The position numbers and the translations under genes are program-made. Below are positions 50,776-60,537 of a stretch of DNA of 64,000 bases, piece by piece (the first letter of the stretch is position 1; each line of letters opens with the position of its first letter). Below the pieces are notes generated by a model, which saw only the letters and a list, made by a program, of their open reading frames with translations, was not told the origin of the DNA and did no database searches. This DNA comes from Thermophagus sp052400625 (lineage in GTDB: Bacteria > Bacteroidota > Bacteroidia > Bacteroidales > Marinilabiliaceae). The stretch lies in the NCBI GenBank assembly GCA_052400625.1, contig JBQTGH010000002.1; one strand, given 5' to 3'.

Positions 50776-53724
50776 ATGAAGAAGATAACAGCAAAAATAA
50801 TGTCACCGGGCATATTGATACTATTTTGGTGTTTTACCACCATGGTCAATGCCCAGCAATTGACCGTCGGCGGAACGGTCAGGGATGCAGAAACCGGGGA
50901 AACAATTCCCGGTGCCACCGTTCTTATTAAAGGAACGTCCCAAGGAACGATTACCGATATGAACGGTACATTTTCCCTTACCCTGAATGAGGGGAATGTA
51001 TTGAGGATTTCCTACATCGGGTATAAAACGCTGGAAATACCGGTGGAAGGACAAAGAAACCTGCTTCTGGAGCTGGTCCCGGATATGATCAGTTTCGACG
51101 AAGTGGTCGTCATTGGATACGGTCAGCAGCGCAGGGGCGACCTTACCGGATCGATAGCCAATGTGAATAGTAAAGATTTCAAAAAAGGAATCATCAGCAC
51201 ACCAGAGCAATTGATCAGTGGTAAGGTCTCGGGCGTACAGATCATGTCGAACAGTGGTTCCCCCACTGCTGGAAGCTCCATTCGAATCAGAGGGGGCGCC
51301 TCCCTCAATGCCAGCAATGATCCGCTGATTGTTTTGGATGGAGTTCCGCTTGAACCGGGAGGTATCAGTGGCAACAGCGGTAATTTTCTAAGTCTGATTA
51401 ATCCCAATGATATTGAAAGTATGACGGTTCTAAAAGATGCTTCCTCCACCGCCATTTATGGTTCCAGGGCTTCTAATGGCGTCATCCTTATCACGACAAA
51501 AAAAGGCTCTGGTGGTGCGTTAAGGATCAACGCAAGTACGACCCATTCTTTGCAAGTGAAAACCAAACTTGCAGAGATGCTTTCTTTCGAGGAGTTTCGT
51601 AATGTAGTTGAAAGTCAGGGGTCAGATGCGCAAAAAGCTTTATTAGGCGGTTATAATACAGATTGGAACGATGAAATCTTTAAAGTCGCATATGGGACCG
51701 ACAACAACTTCAGCATTTCAGGGACTTTAAAGGATATTCCTTTCCGCTTTTCTACGGGGTATTATAATCAGGATGGAATATTGAAAACCGACAATGCTCA
51801 AAGGATGACCGGGAACCTGTCGGTTTCCCCTACTTTTTTTGATGACGACTTGAAACTGTCTGTTGGGATTAAGGGCTCTTTGAATAAAAACCGTTTTGCA
51901 AATACTGATGCCATCTGGGGCGGGGCTACCTACAACCCAACCATCCCGGTTTATTCGGGGGATAGTGATTTTGGCGGATACAATGAAGCTATAGACAGTA
52001 ATGGCGTTCCCGTTACCAGGGCTGTTCTAAATCCGGTGGGATTGTTGAATCAGTATGAGTCCACAAGTAGGGTTAGCAGAATTATTGGGAACTTTGATGT
52101 GGACTATAAAATGCCTTTCCTTCCCGAATTAAAATTTCATTCAACAATAGGATATGATTATGCCCGGGGAGAAGGTGAAGTATATGTTCCGGAAACGGCT
52201 GCTCAGTTCTACCTTTCAGACGGACGCGATTATGAGTACGGACCTGAGAAAAAGGAAAACAGATTGTTGACCACCTATCTGAATTACAATAAAAATCTGG
52301 AAAGTATAAACAGTACTTTGGACGTAACAGCCGGATATGATTATCAATACTGGAAGAGAACGAATTCCTATTACGAAGAGTTGAATGTGTTTGGGGAAGT
52401 CCAAAACTCATCAGCGGCCACGGACGAACGACATGCTTTAATTTCCTACTACGGACGACTTAATTACGCACTGGCATCGAAGTATATGGTGACGGCCACC
52501 ATTCGTCGTGACGGAACGTCCCGTTTCAGTGAAGACCAACGGTGGGGAACATTCCCTTCGGTAGCCTTGGCCTGGCGGCTTTCGGAAGAAGCATTTCTGC
52601 GCGACATGGATGTTCTTTCCAATTTAAAGATCCGGGCAAGCTACGGAGTTACCGGTCAGCAGGAAGGAATAGGAAACTATAATTATATCCCGGTGTATAC
52701 CATCAGTCAAACCGGTGCACAATATATTTTCGGTCCGGATATTCTCAATACTTATCGGCCCGAAGCGTATGTTTCCGACCTGAAATGGGAAACGACTAAA
52801 GCATGGAATTATGGCCTTGATTTTGGATTCTTGAATAATCGTTTTTCGGGATCCGTCGACTATTATACTCGTCAGACCGAAGATTTGCTGGCAACGGTGC
52901 CTTCACCGGCAGGAACCAACTTCGACAAAAATATTCTGACCAATGTGGGGAATGTGGATAGTGAAGGTCTTGAGGTGTCCGTCAATGCGGTTGCGGTCGA
53001 TAATAATGACTGGACCTGGGAAGTTAGCTTTAATGCGGCCTGGCAAAAACAAAAAATCAAAAATCTATCCCTCTCTGAAGAGGCTGAAATAACGAATACG
53101 TCTGTCGGTCCAACCATTGACAGTTATTATTTTCAAGTGCTGACAGAAGGGTATGAACCCTATATGTTCTATGTTTATCATCAGTTGTATGATGAAAGCG
53201 AAAAACCCATTGAAGGAGCTTTTGCCGATGTTAATAAAGATGGACTTATAAACTCCAAAGATTTGTATCGTTACCATTCCCCGGCTCCTGATTACATTCT
53301 GGGGTTCAGCACTTCAATTCGTTATAAAGATTGGACCTTAAGCACAAATCTTCGGGCTAATATCGGGAATTATGTCTATAACGGTATGGCCATGAACACC
53401 GGTGCTTTCGGAACCATGTCTTATAATGCTTTTCAGCTCAGCAATCTGCATGCTAGCTATCTGGAAACAGGGTTCCAGAGCAGACAATACCTTTCGGACT
53501 ATTATGTGGAGAATGCCTCCTTCCTGAAAATGGACAACCTGGTTTTAGATTATAATTTGGGAGAGATATTCCCGGGATTTAATGTGAATGCTTCTGCTAT
53601 GGTTCAAAATGTTTTTACCATCACCGAATACACTGGCGTCGATCCTGAAGTCCCTAATGGGATGGACCTCTCTTTTTATCCGCGTCCAAGGATATTCTCT
53701 TTAAGTCTTGGGTTGCAGTTTTAA
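50776..53724 (+). CDS. SusC-like TonB-dependent oligosaccharide transporter
   Basis: Outer-membrane transporter of 982 residues with signal peptide, a carboxypeptidase-regulatory-like domain (about 28-105, VGGTVRDAETGETIPGATV), TonB-box region and plug (about 110-235, SFDEVVVIGYGQQRRGDLTG) and a 22-strand barrel ending RPRIFSLSLGLQF. Imports galacto-oligosaccharides captured by the SusD partner, energised by TonB. Directly followed by susD after 21 bp. Length and motif order are typical of the SusC family. Confidence 0.95.
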   Translation: MKKITAKIMSPGILILFWCFTTMVNAQQLTVGGTVRDAETGETIPGATVLIKGTSQGTITDMNGTFSLTLNEGNVLRISYIGYKTLEIPVEGQRNLLLELVPDMISFDEVVVIGYGQQRRGDLTGSIANVNSKDFKKGIISTPEQLISGKVSGVQIMSNSGSPTAGSSIRIRGGASLNASNDPLIVLDGVPLEPGGISGNSGNFLSLINPNDIESMTVLKDASSTAIYGSRASNGVILITTKKGSGGALRINASTTHSLQVKTKLAEMLSFEEFRNVVESQGSDAQKALLGGYNTDWNDEIFKVAYGTDNNFSISGTLKDIPFRFSTGYYNQDGILKTDNAQRMTGNLSVSPTFFDDDLKLSVGIKGSLNKNRFANTDAIWGGATYNPTIPVYSGDSDFGGYNEAIDSNGVPVTRAVLNPVGLLNQYESTSRVSRIIGNFDVDYKMPFLPELKFHSTIGYDYARGEGEVYVPETAAQFYLSDGRDYEYGPEKKENRLLTTYLNYNKNLESINSTLDVTAGYDYQYWKRTNSYYEELNVFGEVQNSSAATDERHALISYYGRLNYALASKYMVTATIRRDGTSRFSEDQRWGTFPSVALAWRLSEEAFLRDMDVLSNLKIRASYGVTGQQEGIGNYNYIPVYTISQTGAQYIFGPDILNTYRPEAYVSDLKWETTKAWNYGLDFGFLNNRFSGSVDYYTRQTEDLLATVPSPAGTNFDKNILTNVGNVDSEGLEVSVNAVAVDNNDWTWEVSFNAAWQKQKIKNLSLSEEAEITNTSVGPTIDSYYFQVLTEGYEPYMFYVYHQLYDESEKPIEGAFADVNKDGLINSKDLYRYHSPAPDYILGFSTSIRYKDWTLSTNLRANIGNYVYNGMAMNTGAFGTMSYNAFQLSNLHASYLETGFQSRQYLSDYYVENASFLKMDNLVLDYNLGEIFPGFNVNASAMVQNVFTITEYTGVDPEVPNGMDLSFYPRPRIFSLSLGLQF

Positions 53725-53745
53725 CCGAATAAAAAGGAATTTAAA

Positions 53746-55335
53746 ATGAGAAAGTTAATTTATATCATATTGGGAATAACGCTGGGGATTGCAGGAGGTT
53801 GCACCGATGATCTGGATCAATATCCAAAGATTCAGGAGACATCCCAATCGGTTTATTCCGACCCCGGCAATTATGTATCCGCTTTGGCAAAATGTTATGC
53901 TTCTTACGTTACCGCCGGCCAGGAAAAAGGCGGTGGAAATGCCGACTTGTCCAGTAATAATGGCTACGACTACATGCGCTGTTATTTTAATATGCAGGAG
54001 GCCGGAACCGATGAAATTGGTTCTACCTGGATAGAGGGTGATAATACCGCAGATCTCACTTTCCTGACCTGGGATGCCAACGACCCTTGGGTGGCGGATA
54101 TGTACTATCGCTCTTATTATACCATTTCGTTGTGTAACGAATTTCTGAAGAATTCTACAGATGCGAAAATCGCAGGATTTACGGAACAAGAACAGGCCGA
54201 GATAAAAACTTATCGTGCAGAAGCAAGATTTTTAAGGGCATTGGCTTATTATCATGCGCTTGACCTCTTTGGCGATATCCCTTTTGCGGATGAGGAATAT
54301 ATTGGCAGTTCCAAACTGCCCGAACAATGGGACGCGTCGGAGGTGTTTGAATTCATAGAGTCCGAATTGCTTGAATGCAGCCAAAATATGCTTAGTGCCG
54401 AAAATACCGTTTATGGCAGAGCGCCCAGAGCGGCTGCTTGGATGTTGCTGGCACGACTCTACCTGAATGCAGAAACCTATAATGCCGGAGGTCATTACGA
54501 AGAATGTATGACCTACAGTCAGAAAGTGATGGATGAAGGTTATGCCCTGGAGCCGGAGTATGCCAAATTGTTCAATGCCGATAATCATAATAGGGTTGGT
54601 GTCGGCAATGAAATCATCTTTCCGTTGGTTGTGGACAGTCGGTATGTGGTATCCTGGGGCGCTACCACCTATCTGGTTTGCGGAGAGGTGGATACCGATT
54701 ACGGCGCACCGGCCGATAGTGTGGGCTGCGCCAGTGCCTGGAGTATGTTCCGCATCAGGGGAGAAGTACCGGCATTATTTGATATGGAAAATGATGACCG
54801 GGCCATGTTTTACACCGAAGGACAAAACCAGTACATGGATGGAGGAGTGGATGATCGAACAGGTGGTTATTTTGTGTTGAAGTGGAGTAACCTGACCGAC
54901 GACGGTGCTGTCGCCTCCAATACCAATAACGATGGCGTGGATACTGACTTTCCTTTGTTCCGCCTGGCAGATGCCTATCTGATGTATGCCGAGGCGGCCG
55001 TGCGTTCGGGTAATGATATCGATGGGGCGCTTCAATATGTGAATGAATTGCGAAGACATCGTAATGCCGCCGAAGTTACAGAAAGTGAAATAACGGCTAC
55101 CGTGGATGGCATACCCTATAAGTTCTTTCTTGACGAAAGAGCTCGAGAGTTATACTGGGAAGGGGTTCGACGTACCGACCTCATACGGTTCGACGCCTTT
55201 ACCACCGATAAATATGTCTGGCAATGGAAAGGCGGTATTAAGGACGGCAAGGCCGTTGACGATAAATATAATCGCTACCCGATTCCGGCAACTGAGTTGT
55301 CGGCCAATCCCAATTTGTCCAATCAAAACTATTAA
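53746..55335 (+). CDS. SusD-like surface glycan-binding lipoprotein
   Basis: Partner of the SusC transporter, acting as a lid over the barrel, 529 residues with lipobox C19. It has the N-terminal SusD-like TPR-rich region (about 25-220, with EIKTYRAEARFLRALAYYHALDLFGDIPF) and the C-terminal region ending DLIRFDAFTTDKYVW and YPIPATELSANPNLSNQNY, the family closing motif. It binds the glycan at the cell surface. Followed 12 bp later by the SusE-like gene. Confidence 0.95.
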   Translation: MRKLIYIILGITLGIAGGCTDDLDQYPKIQETSQSVYSDPGNYVSALAKCYASYVTAGQEKGGGNADLSSNNGYDYMRCYFNMQEAGTDEIGSTWIEGDNTADLTFLTWDANDPWVADMYYRSYYTISLCNEFLKNSTDAKIAGFTEQEQAEIKTYRAEARFLRALAYYHALDLFGDIPFADEEYIGSSKLPEQWDASEVFEFIESELLECSQNMLSAENTVYGRAPRAAAWMLLARLYLNAETYNAGGHYEECMTYSQKVMDEGYALEPEYAKLFNADNHNRVGVGNEIIFPLVVDSRYVVSWGATTYLVCGEVDTDYGAPADSVGCASAWSMFRIRGEVPALFDMENDDRAMFYTEGQNQYMDGGVDDRTGGYFVLKWSNLTDDGAVASNTNNDGVDTDFPLFRLADAYLMYAEAAVRSGNDIDGALQYVNELRRHRNAAEVTESEITATVDGIPYKFFLDERARELYWEGVRRTDLIRFDAFTTDKYVWQWKGGIKDGKAVDDKYNRYPIPATELSANPNLSNQNY

Positions 55336-55347
55336 ACCGATAGATTT

Positions 55348-57036
55348 ATGAAGCGTATCAAGCAATATATGATCATGCTGATGGCTGTTCTGGCCCTATC
55401 GTCCTGTGAAAAAGATGGGGATATGATCATCCTTAAGGGACATGAAGCATCAGAACTGACAGCATCCGAAACCGCGGTGGTTCTTTCCAAAGATAATGAT
55501 GATGAACCTGTTCTCTCTTTGAGTTGGTCGGGAAGTAGCCTCTCGGCAACCGATGAATCCATGGGTGTTCCGTCCGGTGTCCCGGTATTCCGGCTGCAGG
55601 CTTCTGCTTCCGAAGATTTTCAATCGGTTGTTGAACTTGAACCGGACTTCTCATACTATACCTTTAGCGGGGCAAAACTTAATACCTGGGCAAAGGATGC
55701 CGGTTTGGAACCCGATGTCTCTTCTCCCCTTTATTTCAGGATTCAATCTCAGCTTGGTGAAAACATTGCGCCCAAATACAGCAATGTGATTTCGGTACAT
55801 GTCACTCCTTATGTGATTGACATGTCACGACTCTTCTTAATTAGTGCCGACAAGGCCGATACGTTGGGCATATTATATTCTCCGGACTGGAATGGCGAGT
55901 ATCGTGGCTTTGTTCAGGCTTCTTCGTGGATGAATTTCTACTTTCTGGAAGGTGATGATACTTTGTGGGGTAACGATTCGGATCCGGGAACTCCTTTTGA
56001 ATTATCCAACGATCAAGAATCCATGTGGAATTGCTGGTTCCCAGGGAATGGGGGTGCATATTTTGTTACCATGAGTACCAACGATTTCTCTTGGAGTGCC
56101 ACCTGGCTGCCCGAAATAGTGGCTACGGGTGATCTGGTCGAAAACGATACCCTCTCATTTTATAAATCGTTTGATCAATGGGCCGGACTCCTGAATCCTT
56201 CAACAGAAAATGCGCAAATAGCTTTGCACAGCGATGCGTTGCTCTACAACGTTTCAACCGGCGATAGTGATGACGGGGCCATTGCCACGACCTTGTATTT
56301 TGAAGATGCAGGAAATGGAGTGGTAACTTTTGCTGAATCGCCAGGGTCTTTTACCATTCCAACGGCCAATACGCATACTTTTATATTGGATTTCAGCGAT
56401 CCAACCCAATGGGCCTATTCCCTTGTGGAAGGAAACCATCTGCCTCAGGAAGAGGAAGAAATCCCTTATCTCTATTTGCCGGGGTCTAAGGATGGTGAAA
56501 CCGGTGGGGGATGGACCTTCGACAATTATATTTCGCAGGTCAACGATACGATCTATGCCGGCGTGGTTTATGTGAACTCACAATGGGGATTCCAGATGTT
56601 TACCGCCAACGATTGGGGTGCTGAATATTATACCATTGGCGAAACCGAAGGTTCATTGGTGAAAAACGGGGATGGAAATATCCCGGCTCCGGAACCGGGT
56701 TTCTTCCTGATTACTGCCGATTTAAAGAACCTTTCCTATGCCCTTATCCCACTGGGAGATGAGATCTATCTTTCAGGCGTGAATGATGTCTGGGATTTTA
56801 ATACAACCATATCGAAAACCGGGGATGGGGTATATTCCGGAAACATAGTGGTCTCGACCCCTTCGGCTTACGGATTCAGAATCTACCCTGAGAAAGATAA
56901 CTGGAATGATTATTTTGGTGGGGCAGACGGAAGCCTCTATTTCCTGGGAAGTAGTTTAACCGACGATTCGCAGGCCGGAACTTATACCATCACCCTCGAT
57001 CTAATCAATATGACCTACCAGATGACCTTGAATTGA
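55348..57036 (+). CDS. SusE/SusF-like surface glycan-binding lipoprotein
   Basis: Lipoprotein of 562 residues, lipobox C20 (LALSSC). The N-terminal Ig-like SusE domain (about 30-150, LSLSWSGSSLSAT) is followed by several starch-binding-like beta modules (repeats of W-rich GFQMFTANDWG and GFRIYPEKDNWNDYFGG). By position after susD and lipidation it is a second surface glycan-binding protein; the sequence gives no enzyme motif. A terminator follows, so the operon probably ends here. Confidence 0.85.
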   Translation: MKRIKQYMIMLMAVLALSSCEKDGDMIILKGHEASELTASETAVVLSKDNDDEPVLSLSWSGSSLSATDESMGVPSGVPVFRLQASASEDFQSVVELEPDFSYYTFSGAKLNTWAKDAGLEPDVSSPLYFRIQSQLGENIAPKYSNVISVHVTPYVIDMSRLFLISADKADTLGILYSPDWNGEYRGFVQASSWMNFYFLEGDDTLWGNDSDPGTPFELSNDQESMWNCWFPGNGGAYFVTMSTNDFSWSATWLPEIVATGDLVENDTLSFYKSFDQWAGLLNPSTENAQIALHSDALLYNVSTGDSDDGAIATTLYFEDAGNGVVTFAESPGSFTIPTANTHTFILDFSDPTQWAYSLVEGNHLPQEEEEIPYLYLPGSKDGETGGGWTFDNYISQVNDTIYAGVVYVNSQWGFQMFTANDWGAEYYTIGETEGSLVKNGDGNIPAPEPGFFLITADLKNLSYALIPLGDEIYLSGVNDVWDFNTTISKTGDGVYSGNIVVSTPSAYGFRIYPEKDNWNDYFGGADGSLYFLGSSLTDDSQAGTYTITLDLINMTYQMTLN

Positions 57037-57083
57037 GTTATGGTTGACTTACAGTAAGGATTGTAGTGTTTTTCTCAAACAAT

Positions 57084-57117
57084 AACCCCTGACATCCCAA
57101 CCTTTTTGTCAGGGGTT
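57084..57117 (+). terminator. Terminator after the SusE-like gene
   Basis: AACCCCTGACA (57084-57094) and TGTCAGGGGTT (57107-57117) form a perfect 11-bp stem with a 12-base loop, followed by TTTTATAAT. It lies 48 bp past the SusE-like stop and 27 bp before the next gene. Confidence 0.8.
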
Positions 57118-57143
57118 TTATAATCTTCTAAAAGATTATCCTC

Positions 57144-59690
57144 ATGCGAACTAAACTTTTTGTATTGATTTTGATTTGGAATGGTTTCACTTTTTTTTCT
57201 CTCCTTGCTCAAAATAATAGCCACGCCTTTGTGGATGGAAAAGGCATCCTGCGATGGAGTAACGACAGTTCGGAAATCCATGGCTTCGGTATCAATTATA
57301 CGGTCCCCTTTGCACATTCTTTTCGTATGGCCAAGCGGATGGGGATTTCGCATGAAGAAGCGATCAGACAGGATGTTTATCACTTTGCCCGTCTGGACCT
57401 GGATCTTTTTAGGGTGCATGTGTGGGATACCGAAATCTCCGATTCCGTTGGCAATCTTTTGGAGAATGAACATCTACGCCTCTTTGATTTTGCCATAAAG
57501 GAGATGAAAAAACGGGGAATGAAATTTATTATTACGCCAATTGCTTTTTGGGGGAATGGCTGGCCGGAGCCCGATGAGGAGACCCCCGGTTTTTCCCACC
57601 GGTACGGGAAAGCGGCCTGCTTGACCAATCCCGATGCCATAATTGCTCAGCAACGTTATCTGAAACAATTTATTAACCATGTGAATCCCTATACCGAATT
57701 GGCTTATAAAGAGGATCCTGATGTGATTGCCTTCGAAATTTCCAATGAGCCCCATCACAATCAACCGAAAGAGGCGGTTCGGGAATACATAAATAAAATG
57801 GTGCAGGCCATGAGACATACCGGCACACAAAAACCGATTTTCTATAACATGAGCCACAGTATCCATTTGGTGGATGCCTATCTGGAAGCCGATATTCAGG
57901 GTGGAACATTCCAGTGGTATCCTTCCGGGTTGGTGGCCGGTCATGCACTTAGGGGAAACTTTCTTCCCTATGTCGATAAATATGTTCTTCCTTTTGCCGG
58001 ACATCGCGGATTTCAAAACAAGGCCAAAATAATTTACGAATTTGATCCGGCCGATGTGGCCGGTAATTATATCTATCCCGCAATGGCGAGGAGCTTTAGG
58101 GTGGCGGGGTTTCAACTGGCCACTCAGTTTGCCTACGATGCCATGTTTTTGGCACCTTATAACACCAACTACGGAACCCATTTTATGAGCTTGCCTTATG
58201 CGCCACAAAAGGCCATTAGTCTGAAAATTGCTTCAGCCGTATTTCATGAAGTGCCTATGAAGAAGGATTTTGGTAGCTATCCCGAAAACACGCGATTTGA
58301 GGGCTTCAGGGTCAATTATGAAGCGGATCTGGCGGAATATTTGTCGGAAACCCGTTTTTTCTATTCCAACCACACCCATTCCGAACCTCCTGCGCCCGAC
58401 CATCTGAAGGAAATTGCCGGATTTGGATGCTCACCACTGGTTCAATATACCGGGACGGGCGCCTATTTCCTTGATAAATTGGAGGACGGCGTTTGGCGAC
58501 TCGAGGTTATGCCCGATGCTTACTGGTTGGACGATCCTTATTCTCCGGTTAGTCCGAATCATCCAAAAGCCGCGGTGAATCATTCCTTACATGAGATGCA
58601 AATTATACTTCCCGATTTGGGCGAAAACTTTTCGGCTCAGAAATTGGCACCTTCCGCCAATAATGAATGGAAAAGCGTCAATGGAAAATGGATGATTTCA
58701 CCGGGCGTATTCATCCTTAAAGCAAAGAAGGCAAACAGGAAGATTGATCCGACCGATTCCTACAAAAACATTCTCATCAAGGAGTTTGTGGCGCCTGATA
58801 CCAACCTTGACACGATCATCATAAAAAACCTGACGCCATCCAAGGCAATGGTGGCAGATTCTGTATGCATATCCTTTGAAATTATTGCCTCACCATTGCC
58901 GAAACAGGTGAAGGTTTTTATTCAACGTCGCTGGCGTCCCTTCGAAATTTCGGCTTTCAAAACAGGAGGCAACACCTTTCAGGCACTGATACCGGCAGAA
59001 TTGACCCATGCAGGAAGGTTAGACTATTTTATCTCAATAAAAACAGAAGAGAATCGTTGGTTGACTTACCCTTCGAACTTGGCCGGTCAACCGGATGATT
59101 GGGATTTTGTTGCGAAGAATACCTTTCATATAGATTTTTTGCCGGCCACCACGCCAATTCTCCTTTGGAAAGCTGGAACGCATTGGTCTCGAACCCTTTC
59201 TGACGGCGTGGGGAACGTCGACCTGAAACCCTCATTTGACGAAGATTATCTCCTATACCAAATAGCATGGCCTGAAACACAGGGGAAGGATGACTTGCCG
59301 CTTCATACCTTTAAATATTATTTTGGCGACGACATAAAGGGCTTCAGACATCTTCTAAATGAAAAAGGTTATTTGATGGTTGAAGGACAGAACCTGGGGG
59401 ACGATCAGCCCGAATTGGAAATTTCCTTGATAACACGAAGCGGTTCCGTTAGAAGTAAAAGGATTAAACTGGATCGTTCAGATCAGAAATACAAAATCCC
59501 CCTTCAAACCATGCAGCCCGGGAAACTGGCGCTGGTGCCTCGTGCTTTTCCGACCTTTCTTCCCTACTTTGCAGACGTGGACCATGGTTTGTCTTTTGAT
59601 TTTAATGACATTGAATGCGTTCAAGTTTCGCTCAAAAACAGGGAAGCTTCAAACCTAAAATTCCGATTGGATAAGATCTGGCTTGAGTAA
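57144..59690 (+). CDS. Clan GH-A glycoside hydrolase, probably a beta-galactosidase of the galactan PUL
   Basis: Exported protein of 848 residues, signal peptide about 1-22. The TIM barrel (about 30-400) has the clan GH-A acid/base E202 (FEISNEPHHN) and nucleophile E299 (IIYEFDPAD), and starts GKGILRWSNDSSEIHGFGINY. About 450 residues of beta-rich C-terminal domains follow. Its place suggests an exo-acting enzyme on galactan. The GH147 beta-galactosidases of gut Bacteroides pectin loci are a possible match in size and clan, but I cannot assign the family by eye. It follows a terminator, so it may use read-through or its own promoter. Confidence 0.75.
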   Translation: MRTKLFVLILIWNGFTFFSLLAQNNSHAFVDGKGILRWSNDSSEIHGFGINYTVPFAHSFRMAKRMGISHEEAIRQDVYHFARLDLDLFRVHVWDTEISDSVGNLLENEHLRLFDFAIKEMKKRGMKFIITPIAFWGNGWPEPDEETPGFSHRYGKAACLTNPDAIIAQQRYLKQFINHVNPYTELAYKEDPDVIAFEISNEPHHNQPKEAVREYINKMVQAMRHTGTQKPIFYNMSHSIHLVDAYLEADIQGGTFQWYPSGLVAGHALRGNFLPYVDKYVLPFAGHRGFQNKAKIIYEFDPADVAGNYIYPAMARSFRVAGFQLATQFAYDAMFLAPYNTNYGTHFMSLPYAPQKAISLKIASAVFHEVPMKKDFGSYPENTRFEGFRVNYEADLAEYLSETRFFYSNHTHSEPPAPDHLKEIAGFGCSPLVQYTGTGAYFLDKLEDGVWRLEVMPDAYWLDDPYSPVSPNHPKAAVNHSLHEMQIILPDLGENFSAQKLAPSANNEWKSVNGKWMISPGVFILKAKKANRKIDPTDSYKNILIKEFVAPDTNLDTIIIKNLTPSKAMVADSVCISFEIIASPLPKQVKVFIQRRWRPFEISAFKTGGNTFQALIPAELTHAGRLDYFISIKTEENRWLTYPSNLAGQPDDWDFVAKNTFHIDFLPATTPILLWKAGTHWSRTLSDGVGNVDLKPSFDEDYLLYQIAWPETQGKDDLPLHTFKYYFGDDIKGFRHLLNEKGYLMVEGQNLGDDQPELEISLITRSGSVRSKRIKLDRSDQKYKIPLQTMQPGKLALVPRAFPTFLPYFADVDHGLSFDFNDIECVQVSLKNREASNLKFRLDKIWLE

Positions 59691-59695
59691 CTTTG
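59667..59695 (+). promoter_or_regulatory. Promoter of the DoxX gene
   Basis: TTG (59667-59669) and TAACTTTG (59688-59695) with 18 bp between make a full Bacteroidota promoter. It overlaps the last codons and stop of the upstream hydrolase gene, so the DoxX gene is separately transcribed. Confidence 0.55.
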
Positions 59696-59750
59696 AACAA
59701 AAGAACCAGTTTTTAGTTTTTTTGTAGCATTACATTTTAAAAACATATCT

Positions 59751-60167
59751 ATGAGAACCATATTTAAACAAGAAAAAGACTTGGCCGCCCTGGTATTGCG
59801 CCTGGGCTTTGGATTTTTTATCGCTTTTGGGCATGGATTGGGTAAGCTTCAAATGCTTTTATCGGGGAATATTCAGTTTCCTGCGCTCTTCGGAATAAGC
59901 CCCACCATTAATCTGGTATTGGCCATTCTGGCCGAGTTTGTGGCCGGAATTATGGTACTCATTGGGCTGAGGACCCGTCTGGCCTCCATTCCGTTAATGA
60001 TTACCATGGCCACTGCTGCTTTTCTTGTCCATTCGGCCGATCCATTATTTGCCGCAACGGGAGGGGCCAGCAAAGAGTTTGCGTTAATCTTCCTCTTCGG
60101 CTTTGCAGGAACTTTTTTCCTGGGCTCCGGAAAATATTCGGTGGATGCCATTGCCGGCCGAAGGTAA
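59751..60167 (+). CDS. DoxX family membrane protein
   Basis: Four-helix inner-membrane protein of 138 residues (helices about 10-30, 48-68, 72-95 and 105-125). The first helix carries the usual LALRLGFGFFIAFGHGLGKL-like pattern (residues 13-32, here AALVLRLGFGFFIAFGHG). DoxX proteins have no agreed function outside thiosulphate oxidation in Acidianus; many are linked to redox stress. It has its own promoter and is followed by a terminator. Confidence 0.85.
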   Translation: MRTIFKQEKDLAALVLRLGFGFFIAFGHGLGKLQMLLSGNIQFPALFGISPTINLVLAILAEFVAGIMVLIGLRTRLASIPLMITMATAAFLVHSADPLFAATGGASKEFALIFLFGFAGTFFLGSGKYSVDAIAGRR

Positions 60168-60293
60168 GAAGACTGTATGAGTGATTTAAACCCTGTCAAT
60201 GGGTTATCTGATATTTTGTAGATGACTTTTGTGAGAATTAATCCAATGACTTTTTGGGAATCTTTTCGGTTAAATTAATGCGATACGATTAGG

Positions 60294-60328
60294 AACAGGT
60301 TCTCCGGAAAATTTCCGGGCAACCTGTT
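60294..60328 (+). terminator. Terminator downstream of the DoxX gene
   Basis: AACAGGTT (60294-60301) pairs with AACCTGTT (60321-60328), and CCGGAAA (60304-60310) with TTTCCGG (60312-60318) inside. The plus strand continues with eight T. It is about 125 bp past the DoxX stop. Confidence 0.8.
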
Positions 60329-60496
60329 TTTTTTATGTTTATATTATGTATCTTGTAAAATTGCAATGGTCCGATTGGTATTATATGGTCTCATTTTTAT
60401 GGTTGTAGGGCAATTTGAATTTTAAACCAAATAATTCAATAATCCATAAAGGGCTATTACTCTATAGGCTTTTTGGAGAATCCAATTAAAAAAAGA

Positions 60497-60504
60497 TATC
60501 TTTG
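60497..60504 (+). promoter_or_regulatory. -7 box of lpxH
   Basis: TATCTTTG matches TAnnTTTG. TTGG at 60473-60476 is a possible -33 box with a slightly long 21-bp spacer. The box overlaps a TTG at 60502 that would be the farthest in-frame start, which argues for a later start codon. Confidence 0.5.
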
Positions 60505-60537
60505 CCCGCTGAATTTAGAATTGGTAATTCCGTTTTG

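Larger units (their letters stand above)
60168..60537. other. Intergenic region between the DoxX gene and lpxH
   Basis: 370 bp with no credible gene. It holds a terminator (60294-60328) and the lpxH promoter. Confidence 0.6.
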
